From the NCBI GenBank assembly GCA_023391815.1, contig JAEWAF010000026.1, positions 1 through 64,000 of the forward strand: a stretch of 64,000 nucleotides of DNA. Direction: 5' to 3'. This DNA comes from Pseudomonadota bacterium (GTDB lineage Bacteria > Pseudomonadota > Gammaproteobacteria > Steroidobacterales > Steroidobacteraceae). Both the position numbers and the translations under genes were made by a program. How positions within the stretch are numbered: position 1 is the first letter of the stretch; each line of letters begins with the position of its first letter. The notes beneath the pieces were generated by a model. The model worked only from the letters and a program-made list of their open reading frames with translations. It had not been told where the DNA came from and searched no databases. Of this stretch, positions 26,363 through 37,615 are shown in pieces.

Positions 26363-26424
26363 CCGTGCGAACGACAGTACACGGACGTACTGGCTGGTTG
26401 CGGCTCCAGGGATGGCTGCTTGAG

Positions 26425-27198
26425 ATGAATGAGGGTGTAATGCAGCTGCTGAGGTCGGTCCTGTTCACCACTTCGCTGTTCATCGGAACACTGCTTTACG
26501 CGGTGGTGGTCCTGGCGTTCGGGTGGTTGCCCAGTCAGAAGTTGTACGCGATCGCGCGCAGCTGGGGCCGCTTGAATATGTGGCTGCTCGCGAAGCTCTG
26601 CGGGCTGACCTACACAGTCGAGGGTAGAGAAAACATTCCGCCGGGCGCGCACGTGTCCATGTGGAAACATTCCTCCGCGTGGGAAACCATTGCGCAAGCT
26701 GCTGTGTTTCCGCCGCAGGCCTGGGTGCTCAAGCGCGAGCTGATGTGGATTCCGCTGGTCGGCTGGGCCGTCAAATGTCTGAAGCCCATTGCGATCAATC
26801 GCAAAGCCGGCGCCGCCGCCGTGACTCAAGTGGTCGAGCAGGGCAAGGCGCGACTTCAGGAAGGGCTGTGGATTCTGATCTTCCCGGAAGGCACGCGCGT
26901 CGCTGTCGGTGAGACTCGAAAGTACGGCGTGAGCGGCTCACTGCTGGCATCGCGAGCCGGCTGCAAGATCATTCCGGTCGCTCACAATGCCGGTTACTAC
27001 TGGCCGCGTCGGGGATGGGTGAAGAAGCCCGGCACGATTCGGGTGATCATCGGCCCGCCGATCGATGCGGCCGGTCGCGATCCGCGTGAGCTCAACGAAG
27101 AAGTTCGAGCGTGGATCGAAAAGAAGCTCGAGACTCTCACACCGACGGGTGCGAACGGCGTGTCGGATACCTCGGGTCGGCCGATCACCGCTGGCTGA
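26425..27198 (+). CDS. plsC: 1-acyl-sn-glycerol-3-phosphate acyltransferase
   Basis: This is a 257-residue inner-membrane acyltransferase that makes phosphatidic acid from lysophosphatidic acid. A hydrophobic N-terminal helix (LFTTSLFIGTLLYAVVVLAFGWL) precedes the catalytic block KHSSAWET, this proteobacterial subfamily's form of the HX4D motif with Glu in place of Asp. IFPEGTR binds the phosphate of the acceptor. The ATG at 26425 (or 26440) gives a normal start; an ATG at 26365 lies in the hairpin-rich leader. gmhB, often found between glyS and this gene in relatives, is absent. Confidence 0.88.
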   Translation: MNEGVMQLLRSVLFTTSLFIGTLLYAVVVLAFGWLPSQKLYAIARSWGRLNMWLLAKLCGLTYTVEGRENIPPGAHVSMWKHSSAWETIAQAAVFPPQAWVLKRELMWIPLVGWAVKCLKPIAINRKAGAAAVTQVVEQGKARLQEGLWILIFPEGTRVAVGETRKYGVSGSLLASRAGCKIIPVAHNAGYYWPRRGWVKKPGTIRVIIGPPIDAAGRDPRELNEEVRAWIEKKLETLTPTGANGVSDTSGRPITAG

Positions 27199-27221
27199 CC
27201 ATAAACCGCAACTTGATCATC

Positions 27222-27258
27222 GGGCGGCAGAGATCAGTTCTCTACCGCCCTATATTAA
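27222..27258 (+). terminator. Terminator between plsC and gyrB
   Basis: GGGCGGCAGAGA (27222-27233) pairs with TCTCTACCGCCC (27239-27250) with one mismatch, and is followed by the AT-rich run TATATTAAATTTAATT. It lies between convergent genes, so it probably ends plsC transcription and may help end gyrB transcription from the other side. Confidence 0.65.
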
Positions 27259-27264
27259 ATTTAA

Positions 27265-29679
<2,415 letters not shown>

Positions 29680-29707
29680 AGTCCGGCCTGAAATGAGTGC
29701 GGCGGGA

Positions 29708-30772
29708 TTATACCATTGGCTCGAAATGGCCTTGTTTCACGTGAAACCTACGGGCAATTTCGATGCCCTTCAGCCCCCGCTCATGGACTGAAGTCACGAT
29801 CAATTGACTGGGGATCTCAGCGATCGCAAGAAGAAGTTTCCCCAAGTTATCCACATCCAGCTCGGCCGCCGGATCGTCCAACATCAGGGTGGTCGGCACT
29901 GCCCCAAGCGCGGTGTGACACTGCAATTGAGAAAGGATGAACGCGGCCGCCAGCATCTTCTGTTGGCCACGAGACACCCGGTCCCTGGCCGGCGTGCCGT
30001 CGATCAAAAAGCCCAGGTCCGCTCGGTGCGGACCCACGTGGGTGGTCTTGAGCCGCAGGTCCCTAGAAATGGAGGCGCGTAGGGCCTCTCTCAAGTCGAC
30101 TTCGGCGGCCCAACCGCGGCGATAGGTCAGCGTCGTTCCCGGCCCAACCAGGCGAGTCGCCAACGATTCGAAATGCGGCTTCAACTGTTCGACGTAATGA
30201 GCGCGTAGCCGATCAACCTCGGCACCCGCGGCACAGAAGTCCTGCTCCCAGGCATGGATCAGCTCCTCGCCATGAGCCGTCCGAAGCGCGGCATTTCGTT
30301 GGGACAGTGCGCGCTGGTAGCGCCGCCAGTAACCGAGGAACTCACGTTTCACGTGAAACACTCCCCAGTCCATCAAGCGGCGGCGCCGGGCCGAACCCTC
30401 TTCCACCAACCGATGGACACCCGGGTCGATGATTTGGAGCGGCAAGACCTCGGCGATATCCGCGATCCCGGAAATGCCTTGGCCTGCCAGTTGACCCTGG
30501 GTACGGCCTTGCGTGTGCTCGAGACCGGCGGTGAGCACACCCCGATGAGTTGCGATCCGCCCGACGACGCGAAAGAAAGAGGTGCCTTCGCGTTTGAGCT
30601 TTTCCGCCTGAGCCGCCCGGAACGAGCGTCCGTGCCCTAGAAAGTAAATCGCCTCCAGCAAGGACGTCTTGCCGGAGGCGTTGTCACCGATGATGCCGGT
30701 CGAGCGCGAGTCAAAGTCCAGGCTGGCGTGTTCGATGCAACGGAAGTTGTCGACCGTGATCGCAGTCAGCAC
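29708..30772 (-). CDS. recF: DNA replication and repair protein RecF
   Basis: This 354-residue SMC-like ATPase acts at gaps and stalled forks to load RecA with RecO and RecR. Walker A is GDNASGKTSLLEAIYFLGHGRSFR, the signature region VSRGQQKMLAAAFILSQ, and Walker B MLDDPAAELD. It begins 21 bp after dnaN and precedes gyrB, the standard order at the origin. Confidence 0.95.
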   Translation of the reverse strand: MLTAITVDNFRCIEHASLDFDSRSTGIIGDNASGKTSLLEAIYFLGHGRSFRAAQAEKLKREGTSFFRVVGRIATHRGVLTAGLEHTQGRTQGQLAGQGISGIADIAEVLPLQIIDPGVHRLVEEGSARRRRLMDWGVFHVKREFLGYWRRYQRALSQRNAALRTAHGEELIHAWEQDFCAAGAEVDRLRAHYVEQLKPHFESLATRLVGPGTTLTYRRGWAAEVDLREALRASISRDLRLKTTHVGPHRADLGFLIDGTPARDRVSRGQQKMLAAAFILSQLQCHTALGAVPTTLMLDDPAAELDVDNLGKLLLAIAEIPSQLIVTSVHERGLKGIEIARRFHVKQGHFEPMV

Positions 30773-30793
30773 CGGTGCGCGCCCGCCATGGTT

Positions 30794-31891
30794 TTAGAGC
30801 CTCATGGGCATGACGACGTACTTGGCCTGCGGCGCGCCTTCCGAACTCAACAGGCAGCTGTTGTTCGCATCGGTGAGGCCGAGCACCACGTCGCCGCCAT
30901 CCACCGCCGCGAGCGCATCGAGGAGGTAGTTGACGTTGAAGCCGATCTCCAGCTCTTCGCCGGCGTAATTGATCTCCAACTCCTCCTCGGCCTCTTCCTG
31001 CTCCGGGTTATGGGATTGCAGGACCAGGACACCAGGGCGAACGGCGAGGCGAATGCCACGGTACTTTTCATTCGAAAGAATGGCTGCGCGCTGCAAAGCT
31101 GAGCGGAGCACATCGCGATTGGCATTGATACGTTTGGTCGGATTAGCCGGGATCACGCGACCATATTCCGGGAAACGACCATCGATCAGCTTCGAAGTGA
31201 AGCGAATGTCGCCGATCTGGGCGCGAACGTGATTGGTTCCGATCGCCAGCTCGACATTGCCCTCACCGGCCAGCAGGCGTTGCAACTCGAGCACGCCTTT
31301 ACGCGGCACGATGACCTGCTGAGCGGAGCCAGCCTCATGCTCGAGCGTGGTTTCGCAATATGAAAGACGATGGCCGTCAGTCGCGACAGTTCGCAGCGTT
31401 TTGCCGTCCGCTTCCAGCAACATGCCGTTGAGGTAATAGCGCACGTCCTGCTGAGCCATCGAGAAATGGGTTTTGTCGAGCAGGCGGCGCAGAGCGGATT
31501 GGGAAATCAGCAATGCCTTCTGCGCCCGAATGTCTTCCACGGTCGGGAAGTCGCTGGCCGGCAGGGTGGCCAGAGTGAAGCGGCTCTTGCCAGAGCGAAC
31601 CGTGGCGCGCTCTCCTTCCACCGAAATCGTCACCTGGGCCTTGTCGGGCAGGGCCTTGATGATGTCCAGCAGCTTGCGACCGGGCAGCGTGATCTCGCCA
31701 GGGGTCTGCAAAGTGACGTTGGCCTTGGCCACCAGTTCCACTTCCAGATCCGTGGCCGTGATGGACAGCTGCTCGCCGCGACCCGCGATCAGGACGTTGG
31801 CCAGGATCGGCATGGTCTGGCGCCGTTCCACAACGCCGATTACCGCCTGCAGTGGTGCGAGGATGCTTTCCCGCTCGGCACTGAACTTCAT
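30794..31891 (-). CDS. dnaN: DNA polymerase III beta sliding clamp
   Basis: This 365-residue ring-forming clamp tethers DNA polymerase III to DNA. Three repeated clamp domains are visible; MKFSAERESILAPLQAVIGVVERRQTMPILANVLI starts the first, and VVMPMRL ends the protein as expected. The ATG at 31891 has AAGG upstream; the GTG at 31900 would add three residues. Upstream is a DnaA-box region and then dnaA. Confidence 0.96.
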   Translation of the reverse strand: MKFSAERESILAPLQAVIGVVERRQTMPILANVLIAGRGEQLSITATDLEVELVAKANVTLQTPGEITLPGRKLLDIIKALPDKAQVTISVEGERATVRSGKSRFTLATLPASDFPTVEDIRAQKALLISQSALRRLLDKTHFSMAQQDVRYYLNGMLLEADGKTLRTVATDGHRLSYCETTLEHEAGSAQQVIVPRKGVLELQRLLAGEGNVELAIGTNHVRAQIGDIRFTSKLIDGRFPEYGRVIPANPTKRINANRDVLRSALQRAAILSNEKYRGIRLAVRPGVLVLQSHNPEQEEAEEELEINYAGEELEIGFNVNYLLDALAAVDGGDVVLGLTDANNSCLLSSEGAPQAKYVVMPMRL

Positions 31892-31907
31892 CGTGGTCAC
31901 CTTCGAA

Positions 31908-32109
31908 TCTTAATTAGAGATTAAGTATTTAAAGAATTTATGATGGTTATGAAGGCCGCGAGCAGCTGTGTATAACCCGTTTTTTCTCTGTTCCATCAGC
32001 CGCTTACCGTCGTCAAAACTCATCTGCAAACTTCGCCCGAGCTTGTCTCGAAACTGTTGGGCACCTGTGGATAAAAAAAGCCCACGCGTGCTCAACAAAT
32101 TATCCACAG
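31908..32109. other. Origin candidate: DnaA boxes and AT-rich region between dnaA and dnaN
   Basis: Three DnaA boxes of the form TTATNCACA are present: 31967-31975 and 32066-32074 on the minus strand, and 32100-32108 on the plus strand. The 32100-32108 box lies just past the dnaA stop. A clearly AT-rich segment at 31908-31955 could be the unwinding element. The minus-strand frame here has no protein-family resemblance. In pseudomonads both flanks of dnaA carry origin activity, so this or the dnaA-rpmH gap may be oriC. Confidence 0.6.
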
Positions 32110-33474
32110 TCAGCCAGCCAGGGTTCTCAACAGGTTTGAGTAGTCCTCGCTGGTGCGCGTATTCGACTCTCTGAGCTCCTTGATCACCCGGCACGCGTGC
32201 AACACCGTCGTGTGATCGCGGCCGCCAAAGGCATCGCCGATCTCCGGCAGGCTATGACTGGTCAACTCTTTCGCCAGCGCCATCGCGACTTGCCGTGGCC
32301 GCGCGATCGAGCGACTGCGGCGTTTCGAGAGCAGATCGGCCACGCGGATTTTGAAGTATTCCGCGACGGTCTTCTGGATGTTCTCGATAGTGACCAGCCG
32401 ATCCTGCGAAGCCAGCAGATCGCGCAGCGACTCCTTCGCGAACTCCATGGTGATCGCACGCCCGGTGAATTGCGAGTTCGCCACCACTCGACGCAGCGCG
32501 CCTTCGAGCTCACGAACGTTGGAGCGAATGCGCTTGGCGATGAAGAACGCGACTTCATCGGGCAGATCGACCCGGGTCTGGGCGGCCTTGCTCATCAAGA
32601 TGGCCACGCAGGTTTCCAGCTCGGGCGGCTCGATGGCCACCGTCAGGCCCCAGCCGAAGCGCGACTTGAGCCGCTCTTCCAAACCGTCGAGCTCTTTGGG
32701 GTAGCGATCGCAGGTCATGATGATCTGCTGCTGGCCTTCGAACAGCGCGTTGAAGGTGTGGAAGAACTCTTCCTGCGACCGATCCTTGCCGGCGAAAAAC
32801 TGAATGTCGTCGATCAGCAGCGCATCGAGCGAGCGGTAAGCGGTTTTGAAGTCGTTGATGGTGTTGTGCTGAAGCGCTTTCACCATGTCGCCGACGAAGC
32901 GTTCCGAGTGCACATAAGCGACACGGGCGCGCTCGTTACGAGCCTTGATCATGTTGCCGACGGCGTGCATCAGGTGCGTCTTGCCCAGACCCACGCCGCC
33001 ATAGATGAACAGCGGGTTGTAGGCACGGCCCGGGTTCTCGGCGACCTGAAAAGCCGCGGCCCGCCCGAGCTGGTTGCTCTTACCTTCGACGAAGTTCGCG
33101 AAGGTGAAATCGGGATTGAGCCGGCTGCCCAGCACCGTCGGGATATCGCGAACCTGAGTCGGTGCGACCGCAGGCGCACTGCGTGCAGCCATCGGCTGGT
33201 GAGTGTTGATCGTCATGGCGGGAGCGACCGGTCGAGAGCCGACTTCCAGCACGACTGAAGGCGAGGGGTCCTCGGCCACCGCGTCGACCAGCTCCGTGAT
33301 CCGGCCCGCGACATTCTCGTTCACCCAATCGACCACGAAACGGTTCGGCGCGAGCAGGCGCAACGTCCGTCCGTCCTCCACGGCCTGCAAAGGCCGGATC
33401 CACGTATTGAACTGCTGCTCCGGCAATTCCACTTCCAATTGCGCGAGACAGCGGCGCCACAACGAACCCTGCAC
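32110..33474 (-). CDS. dnaA: Chromosomal replication initiator DnaA
   Basis: This 454-residue AAA+ initiator opens oriC. The N-terminal domain I (LWRRCLAQLEVELPEQQFNTWIRPL) binds DnaB helicase. Domain III has Walker A GGVGLGKTHLMHAVG and Walker B LLIDDIQF. Domain IV ends with the DNA-binding signature GGRDHTTVLHACR. DnaA boxes lie on both sides of the gene, so autoregulation is likely. It is divergent from rpmH. Confidence 0.97.
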   Translation of the reverse strand: MQGSLWRRCLAQLEVELPEQQFNTWIRPLQAVEDGRTLRLLAPNRFVVDWVNENVAGRITELVDAVAEDPSPSVVLEVGSRPVAPAMTINTHQPMAARSAPAVAPTQVRDIPTVLGSRLNPDFTFANFVEGKSNQLGRAAAFQVAENPGRAYNPLFIYGGVGLGKTHLMHAVGNMIKARNERARVAYVHSERFVGDMVKALQHNTINDFKTAYRSLDALLIDDIQFFAGKDRSQEEFFHTFNALFEGQQQIIMTCDRYPKELDGLEERLKSRFGWGLTVAIEPPELETCVAILMSKAAQTRVDLPDEVAFFIAKRIRSNVRELEGALRRVVANSQFTGRAITMEFAKESLRDLLASQDRLVTIENIQKTVAEYFKIRVADLLSKRRSRSIARPRQVAMALAKELTSHSLPEIGDAFGGRDHTTVLHACRVIKELRESNTRTSEDYSNLLRTLAG

Positions 33475-33732
33475 GGTTTCGTCCCCTAAATCGAATCGAG
33501 AGAAAGAATTGTTCTGCGCCAGGTCAACGCGAGAGGCGGCGAGTCTATACCGTTGGACAGGCAGTTATCCACAGGCGGCAGCCGCGAATTTTGTGCGCCG
33601 GAAGGCACTGTCGAGCTTGACACTTCAGGGGGTGGTGCGTAGTCTTGCCGCCCCTCTACGCGCGCCAGCATGTACTTGTTTTAGCGCGATTTCTGGCCCG
33701 AGCCCAAGTTACGACATCGTTGAGATGCCCGC
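33475..33732. other. dnaA-rpmH intergenic region with a DnaA box
   Basis: This 258-bp gap between divergent dnaA and rpmH must hold both promoters. A consensus DnaA box TTATCCACA lies at 33565-33573. Only one perfect box was seen here, fewer than in the dnaA-dnaN gap. Confidence 0.5.
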
Positions 33733-33867
33733 ATGAAGCGTACTTACCAACCCAGCAAAGTTCACCGTCAGCGCACCCACGGTTTCCGCGCGCGTATGGC
33801 CACCCGTGCTGGTCGCCAGGTGCTCGCTCGTCGCCGCGCCAAGGGCCGCAAGCGTCTTACCGTTTAA
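33733..33867 (+). CDS. rpmH: 50S ribosomal protein L34
   Basis: This is a 44-residue, strongly basic ribosomal protein. It begins MKRTYQPSKVHRQRTHGFRA and ends KRLTV, with the RMATRAGRQVLARRRAKGR core, all matching L34. It is divergent from dnaA and heads rpmH-rnpA-yidD-yidC-mnmE. Confidence 0.97.
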   Translation: MKRTYQPSKVHRQRTHGFRARMATRAGRQVLARRRAKGRKRLTV

Positions 33868-33910
33868 GAGCGTCGACGGCAGCGGCGCTCGCACTCGTCC
33901 GACTCCAGAC

Positions 33911-34279
33911 TTGCCAGCCCCGGCCCGACGCTTTCAACCGGCGCAACGCCTCCGGCATAAATCCGAATTCGATCGCGTCTATCGGGACTCGCGCCGCTCC
34001 ACTGACGCCTGCTTCGCGATCCTCACTCGAAATAGCGGCGGCACGATTCCAAGACTTGGATTATCGATCGCCGCACGCATCATCGGGAACGCCGTGCGGC
34101 GTAACCGCATCAAGCGACTGGTTCGAGAATCGTTTCGTCAGCATCAGCATGAACTGCCCGCGGTGGACATCGTCGTCAATGCGCGTTCCGGTGCTCGCGA
34201 TGCGGACAATGCCGCCATCGTGCGCAGTCTGGAAAAGCACTGGCGCACGGTCGTAAAGCAATGCGCGCCATCCTCGTAG
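33911..34279 (+). CDS. rnpA: Ribonuclease P protein component
   Basis: This basic protein of about 122 residues helps RNase P RNA mature tRNA 5' ends. The core RRFQPAQRLRHKSEFDRVY and the RNR box (RIIGNAVRRNRIKRLVRESFR) are clear. No ATG starts the frame near the conserved region. TTG at 33911 gives the normal length; the only other candidate, GTG at 33806, lies inside rpmH and would give 157 residues with an atypical extension. Its 3' end overlaps yidD by 19 bp. Confidence 0.88.
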   Translation: MPAPARRFQPAQRLRHKSEFDRVYRDSRRSTDACFAILTRNSGGTIPRLGLSIAARIIGNAVRRNRIKRLVRESFRQHQHELPAVDIVVNARSGARDADNAAIVRSLEKHWRTVVKQCAPSS

Positions 34280-34518
34280 CCGGCATTCGCGTTTATCGCT
34301 ATCTCATCAGTCCGATGCTCGGGCCGACCTGTCGCTTCTATCCGAGCTGCTCCTGCTACGCCGAAGAAGCTTTGCAACGACATGGCGCGGCTCGCGGAAC
34401 TTATCTAACGGTGCGCCGCCTGATGCGGTGTCATCCCTGGAACGAAGGCGGCTACGATCCGGTGCCCCCAATCAATAATACGACTCACACTACGGTAGAG
34501 CCGGCTCCTCATGGATAA
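34261..34518 (+). CDS. yidD: Membrane protein insertion efficiency factor YidD
   Basis: This 85-residue protein has a conserved core: IRVYRYLISPMLGPTCRFYPSCSCYAEEAL, with three Cys, then RLMRCHPWNEGGYDPVP. It assists YidC-dependent insertion of inner-membrane proteins and attaches to the membrane by an amphipathic helix. It overlaps rnpA upstream and yidC downstream, as usual for this operon. Confidence 0.93.
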   Translation: MRAILVAGIRVYRYLISPMLGPTCRFYPSCSCYAEEALQRHGAARGTYLTVRRLMRCHPWNEGGYDPVPPINNTTHTTVEPAPHG

Positions 34519-36223
34519 CCAACGCGTATTCATCTGGGCCGCGCTTGCGCTGGTCCTGTATCTGAACTTCATCACCTGGCAGAAGGACTACGCTCCGGAG
34601 CCTGCGCCCGCGAGCACCGCGACGACGCAAACGCCGTCTGCCAATGGCACTGCGCCGGCCGCGAGCGACACGTTGCCGGAATTGCCGTCGAGCGATGCGA
34701 CTGCGCCGCCCGCTTCGGCCAGCGGGACCTCGGCCGCTACTATTAATGAGAGCAACAAACAGACCGTCGCGGGCAACGCGCCCGTCGTTCGCGTCGTCAC
34801 CGATGTGCTCTCGATGGATATCAGCACCCGCGGCGGCGAGTTGGTTCGCGCCGATCTGCTGAAGTATCCCGTTCAGAAGAATCGCCCGGACGTGCCGGTG
34901 CGCTTGTTCACGCCGAATCCGCCGCTGTATGTGGCGCGCTCCGGTTTGCGAGCCGCCGACAACCGCGCCGAGCCGACGCATCAAGCGACTTACCAAGCGG
35001 CGGCCAGCGAATACAAGTTAGCGCCGGGGCAGACCGAACTGGTCGTGCCGCTGACGTGGACCGACGGTCAAGGCGTGACTGTCACCAAGACGTTCAAGTT
35101 CAAGCCGGGCAGCTACCAGGTCGATCTGAGCTACGACGTCGATAACCAATCGGGCAGCGACTACAAAGCCGCGTCGTATGTGCAGCTGATCCGTCACTAC
35201 GAACATGTCGAGCGCTCCTATTTCAACGTCGAGACCTACGCGTATCGCGGCCCGGCGATCTTCGACGGCAAGGCCTATCGCAAGCTGAAGATCGAAGACG
35301 AGGAAGATCGCAAGTTCAAAGGAAACTTCGCCGGCGGCTGGATGGCTTCCTTGCAGCACCACTTCGTTGCGGCCGCGGTGCCGCCGACGGATGCGACTTA
35401 CGACTACCAGCTCAGCCTCGATGCCGAGAACGATTTCGTGCTGTCTTATCGCGGACCGCTCGCCGCGGTGCCGGCCGGTGGCAAGCACACCTTCAATGAA
35501 ACATTGTTCGTCGGGCCGAAGCTGCAGGAACAGCTCGCGAAAGCCGGTCCGAAGCTGGAGCTCGTGGCCGACTACGGCAAGCTGACCATCATCGCGCAGC
35601 CGTTGTTTACCGTGCTCGAATTCGTGTACGGGCTGGTCGGTAATTGGGGCCTGGCCATCATCATCGTCACCTTCCTGATCAAGCTCGCCTTCTACAAGCT
35701 GACGGCGGCGAGCGGTCGTTCGATGGCGAAGATGCGTAACCTCGGTCCGCGCATCAAAGCGATTCAGGAACGTTACAAGGACGACCGCGAACAACTCGGC
35801 CGCCAGATGATGGAGATCTACAAGCGCGAGAAGATCAACCCGCTCGCCGGCTGTTTGCCCATCCTGATTCAGATTCCGTTCTTCCTGGCGTTCTACTGGG
35901 TGCTGCTGGAGAGCGTCGAGATGCGGCAGGCGCCGTTCCTCGGCTGGATCACCGATCTGAGCTCGCGCGATCCGTATTTCATTCTGCCCATCCTGATGGG
36001 TGCCGCGATGTTCGCGCAGTTCAAGCTGCAGCCGATGCCGAGCACCGATCCGGTGCAGGCCAAGGTGTTCATGTTCATGCCCATCATCATGTCGGTGACG
36101 ATGGCATGGTTCCCGGCCGGCCTGGTGCTGTACTGGTTGACCAACACCTTGTTGTCGATCGCTCAGCAATGGCGCATCAACAAGCTGGTCGCGGCGGAAA
36201 GTAAAGAGAGAGACCGGAGCTGA
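34511..36223 (+). CDS. yidC: Membrane protein insertase YidC
   Basis: This 570-residue insertase is of the gram-negative type, working alone or with SecYEG. An N-terminal helix (VFIWAALALVLYLNFI) is followed by a Pro/Ala-rich linker, the large periplasmic beta-sandwich domain (residues 90-350) and the C-terminal five-helix core (GNWGLAIIIVTFLIKLAFYKL onward). The conserved positively charged groove residue falls within this core. It overlaps yidD by 8 bp. Confidence 0.96.
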   Translation: MDNQRVFIWAALALVLYLNFITWQKDYAPEPAPASTATTQTPSANGTAPAASDTLPELPSSDATAPPASASGTSAATINESNKQTVAGNAPVVRVVTDVLSMDISTRGGELVRADLLKYPVQKNRPDVPVRLFTPNPPLYVARSGLRAADNRAEPTHQATYQAAASEYKLAPGQTELVVPLTWTDGQGVTVTKTFKFKPGSYQVDLSYDVDNQSGSDYKAASYVQLIRHYEHVERSYFNVETYAYRGPAIFDGKAYRKLKIEDEEDRKFKGNFAGGWMASLQHHFVAAAVPPTDATYDYQLSLDAENDFVLSYRGPLAAVPAGGKHTFNETLFVGPKLQEQLAKAGPKLELVADYGKLTIIAQPLFTVLEFVYGLVGNWGLAIIIVTFLIKLAFYKLTAASGRSMAKMRNLGPRIKAIQERYKDDREQLGRQMMEIYKREKINPLAGCLPILIQIPFFLAFYWVLLESVEMRQAPFLGWITDLSSRDPYFILPILMGAAMFAQFKLQPMPSTDPVQAKVFMFMPIIMSVTMAWFPAGLVLYWLTNTLLSIAQQWRINKLVAAESKERDRS

Positions 36224-36239
36224 CCGGTCGACTCGAGGC

Positions 36240-37601
36240 ATGACGACCCGTCCCGGCGACACTGACACGATCGCGGCCATTGCGACGCCGCCGGGTCGCG
36301 GTGGCGTCGGGATGGTACGGATCTCGGGCCGCCTGGCCCCGACTATCGCTGCCGAGGTGCTCGGCGATCTCCCCGAGCCGCGTCACGCAGCGCTGCGAAT
36401 CTTTCGCGACGCCGACGGTGGCATGCTCGACGGCGGTCTCGCACTCTACTTTCCCGCGCCGAACTCATTCACCGGCGAAGATGTACTCGAGCTGCATGGT
36501 CACGGCGGTCCGGTCGTCATGGACATGTTGCTCGCTCGAGTCGTCAGCCTGGGCGCCCGTGTAGCGCAGCCCGGTGAATTCACTCAGCGCGCCTTCCTCA
36601 ACGACAAGATCGATCTGACTCAGGCCGAAGCCATCGCCGATCTCATCGACAGCGGCTCCAGCCAGGCGGCGCGTGCGGCCCTTCGCTCGTTGCAAGGTGA
36701 GTTCTCCGTTGCCGTCCACTCGCTCACCGAAGCGGTGACCGAAACGCGCATGCATGTGGAAGCCGCTATCGATTTCCCCGAAGAGGAAGTCGACTTCCTC
36801 GCCGATAACGTCCTGCACGAACGCATCGCTGCCGCCATCGATCTGTGCGAGCAAATCACCGCGAAGGCTCAGCAGGGCGCGTTGCTTCGCGAGGGCATGA
36901 CCGTCGTCATCGCGGGCCGTCCGAACGCAGGCAAATCCAGTTTGCTGAATCGGCTCGCCGGTTACGAAGCCGCAATTGTGACCGACATTCCCGGTACGAC
37001 TCGCGACGTGCTCCGCGAACGCATTCACATCGACGGCATGCCTTTGCACATCGCCGATACGGCGGGCCTTCGAGAAGACGCCGATATCGTGGAAGCGGAA
37101 GGCATCCGTCGAGCGAGAAACGAGATGACTCGTGCCGATCGCATCCTCTATGTGATCGATGCGACCCGCGCCCTGGATGACGAGAGAATGAACAGCGAGC
37201 TCGCCGGTCTGCCCGCGGATATTCCCGTCAGCGTGGTGCTGAACAAGATCGATCTCGCGCAGGCCCGGTCTCGTTACGAACAATCGCAACCGCCGCGGCT
37301 GCATGTGTCCGCGACGACGGGCGAAGGCATCGATCTGCTGCGCGAGCATCTGAAGGAATGCATGGGATTCCAAGGCGCCGGCACCGGCACGATTTCCGCC
37401 CGCCGCCGTCATCTCGATGCATTGGATCGTACGTACGCTCATTTGAATGAAGCGCAACGACAGCTCATGGAAAGGCGCGCGGGCGAGCTGATGGCTGAAG
37501 AACTGCGCCAGGCTCAGCAGTGCCTCGGCGAGATCACCGGTGAATTCACGCCGGACGATTTGCTCGGCCGGATCTTCACGACGTTTTGTATCGGTAAGTA
37601 A
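36240..37601 (+). CDS. mnmE: tRNA modification GTPase MnmE
   Basis: With MnmG this 453-residue GTPase adds carboxymethylaminomethyl groups to wobble uridine in several tRNAs. It starts DTIAAIATPPGRGGVGMVRISG (folate-binding domain). The G domain carries GRPNAGKSSLLN, DIPGTTRD and DTAGLRE, and the protein ends FCIGK with the conserved Cys. It closes the rpmH-to-mnmE run. Confidence 0.97.
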   Translation: MTTRPGDTDTIAAIATPPGRGGVGMVRISGRLAPTIAAEVLGDLPEPRHAALRIFRDADGGMLDGGLALYFPAPNSFTGEDVLELHGHGGPVVMDMLLARVVSLGARVAQPGEFTQRAFLNDKIDLTQAEAIADLIDSGSSQAARAALRSLQGEFSVAVHSLTEAVTETRMHVEAAIDFPEEEVDFLADNVLHERIAAAIDLCEQITAKAQQGALLREGMTVVIAGRPNAGKSSLLNRLAGYEAAIVTDIPGTTRDVLRERIHIDGMPLHIADTAGLREDADIVEAEGIRRARNEMTRADRILYVIDATRALDDERMNSELAGLPADIPVSVVLNKIDLAQARSRYEQSQPPRLHVSATTGEGIDLLREHLKECMGFQGAGTGTISARRRHLDALDRTYAHLNEAQRQLMERRAGELMAEELRQAQQCLGEITGEFTPDDLLGRIFTTFCIGK

Positions 37602-37615
37602 CGCGCGGCGGCCAG

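Noticed and set aside
31910..32194. 94-codon minus-strand frame between dnaA and dnaN
   Set aside because: It overlaps the end of dnaA, has no family resemblance, and runs through the DnaA-box region, which is better explained as origin DNA.
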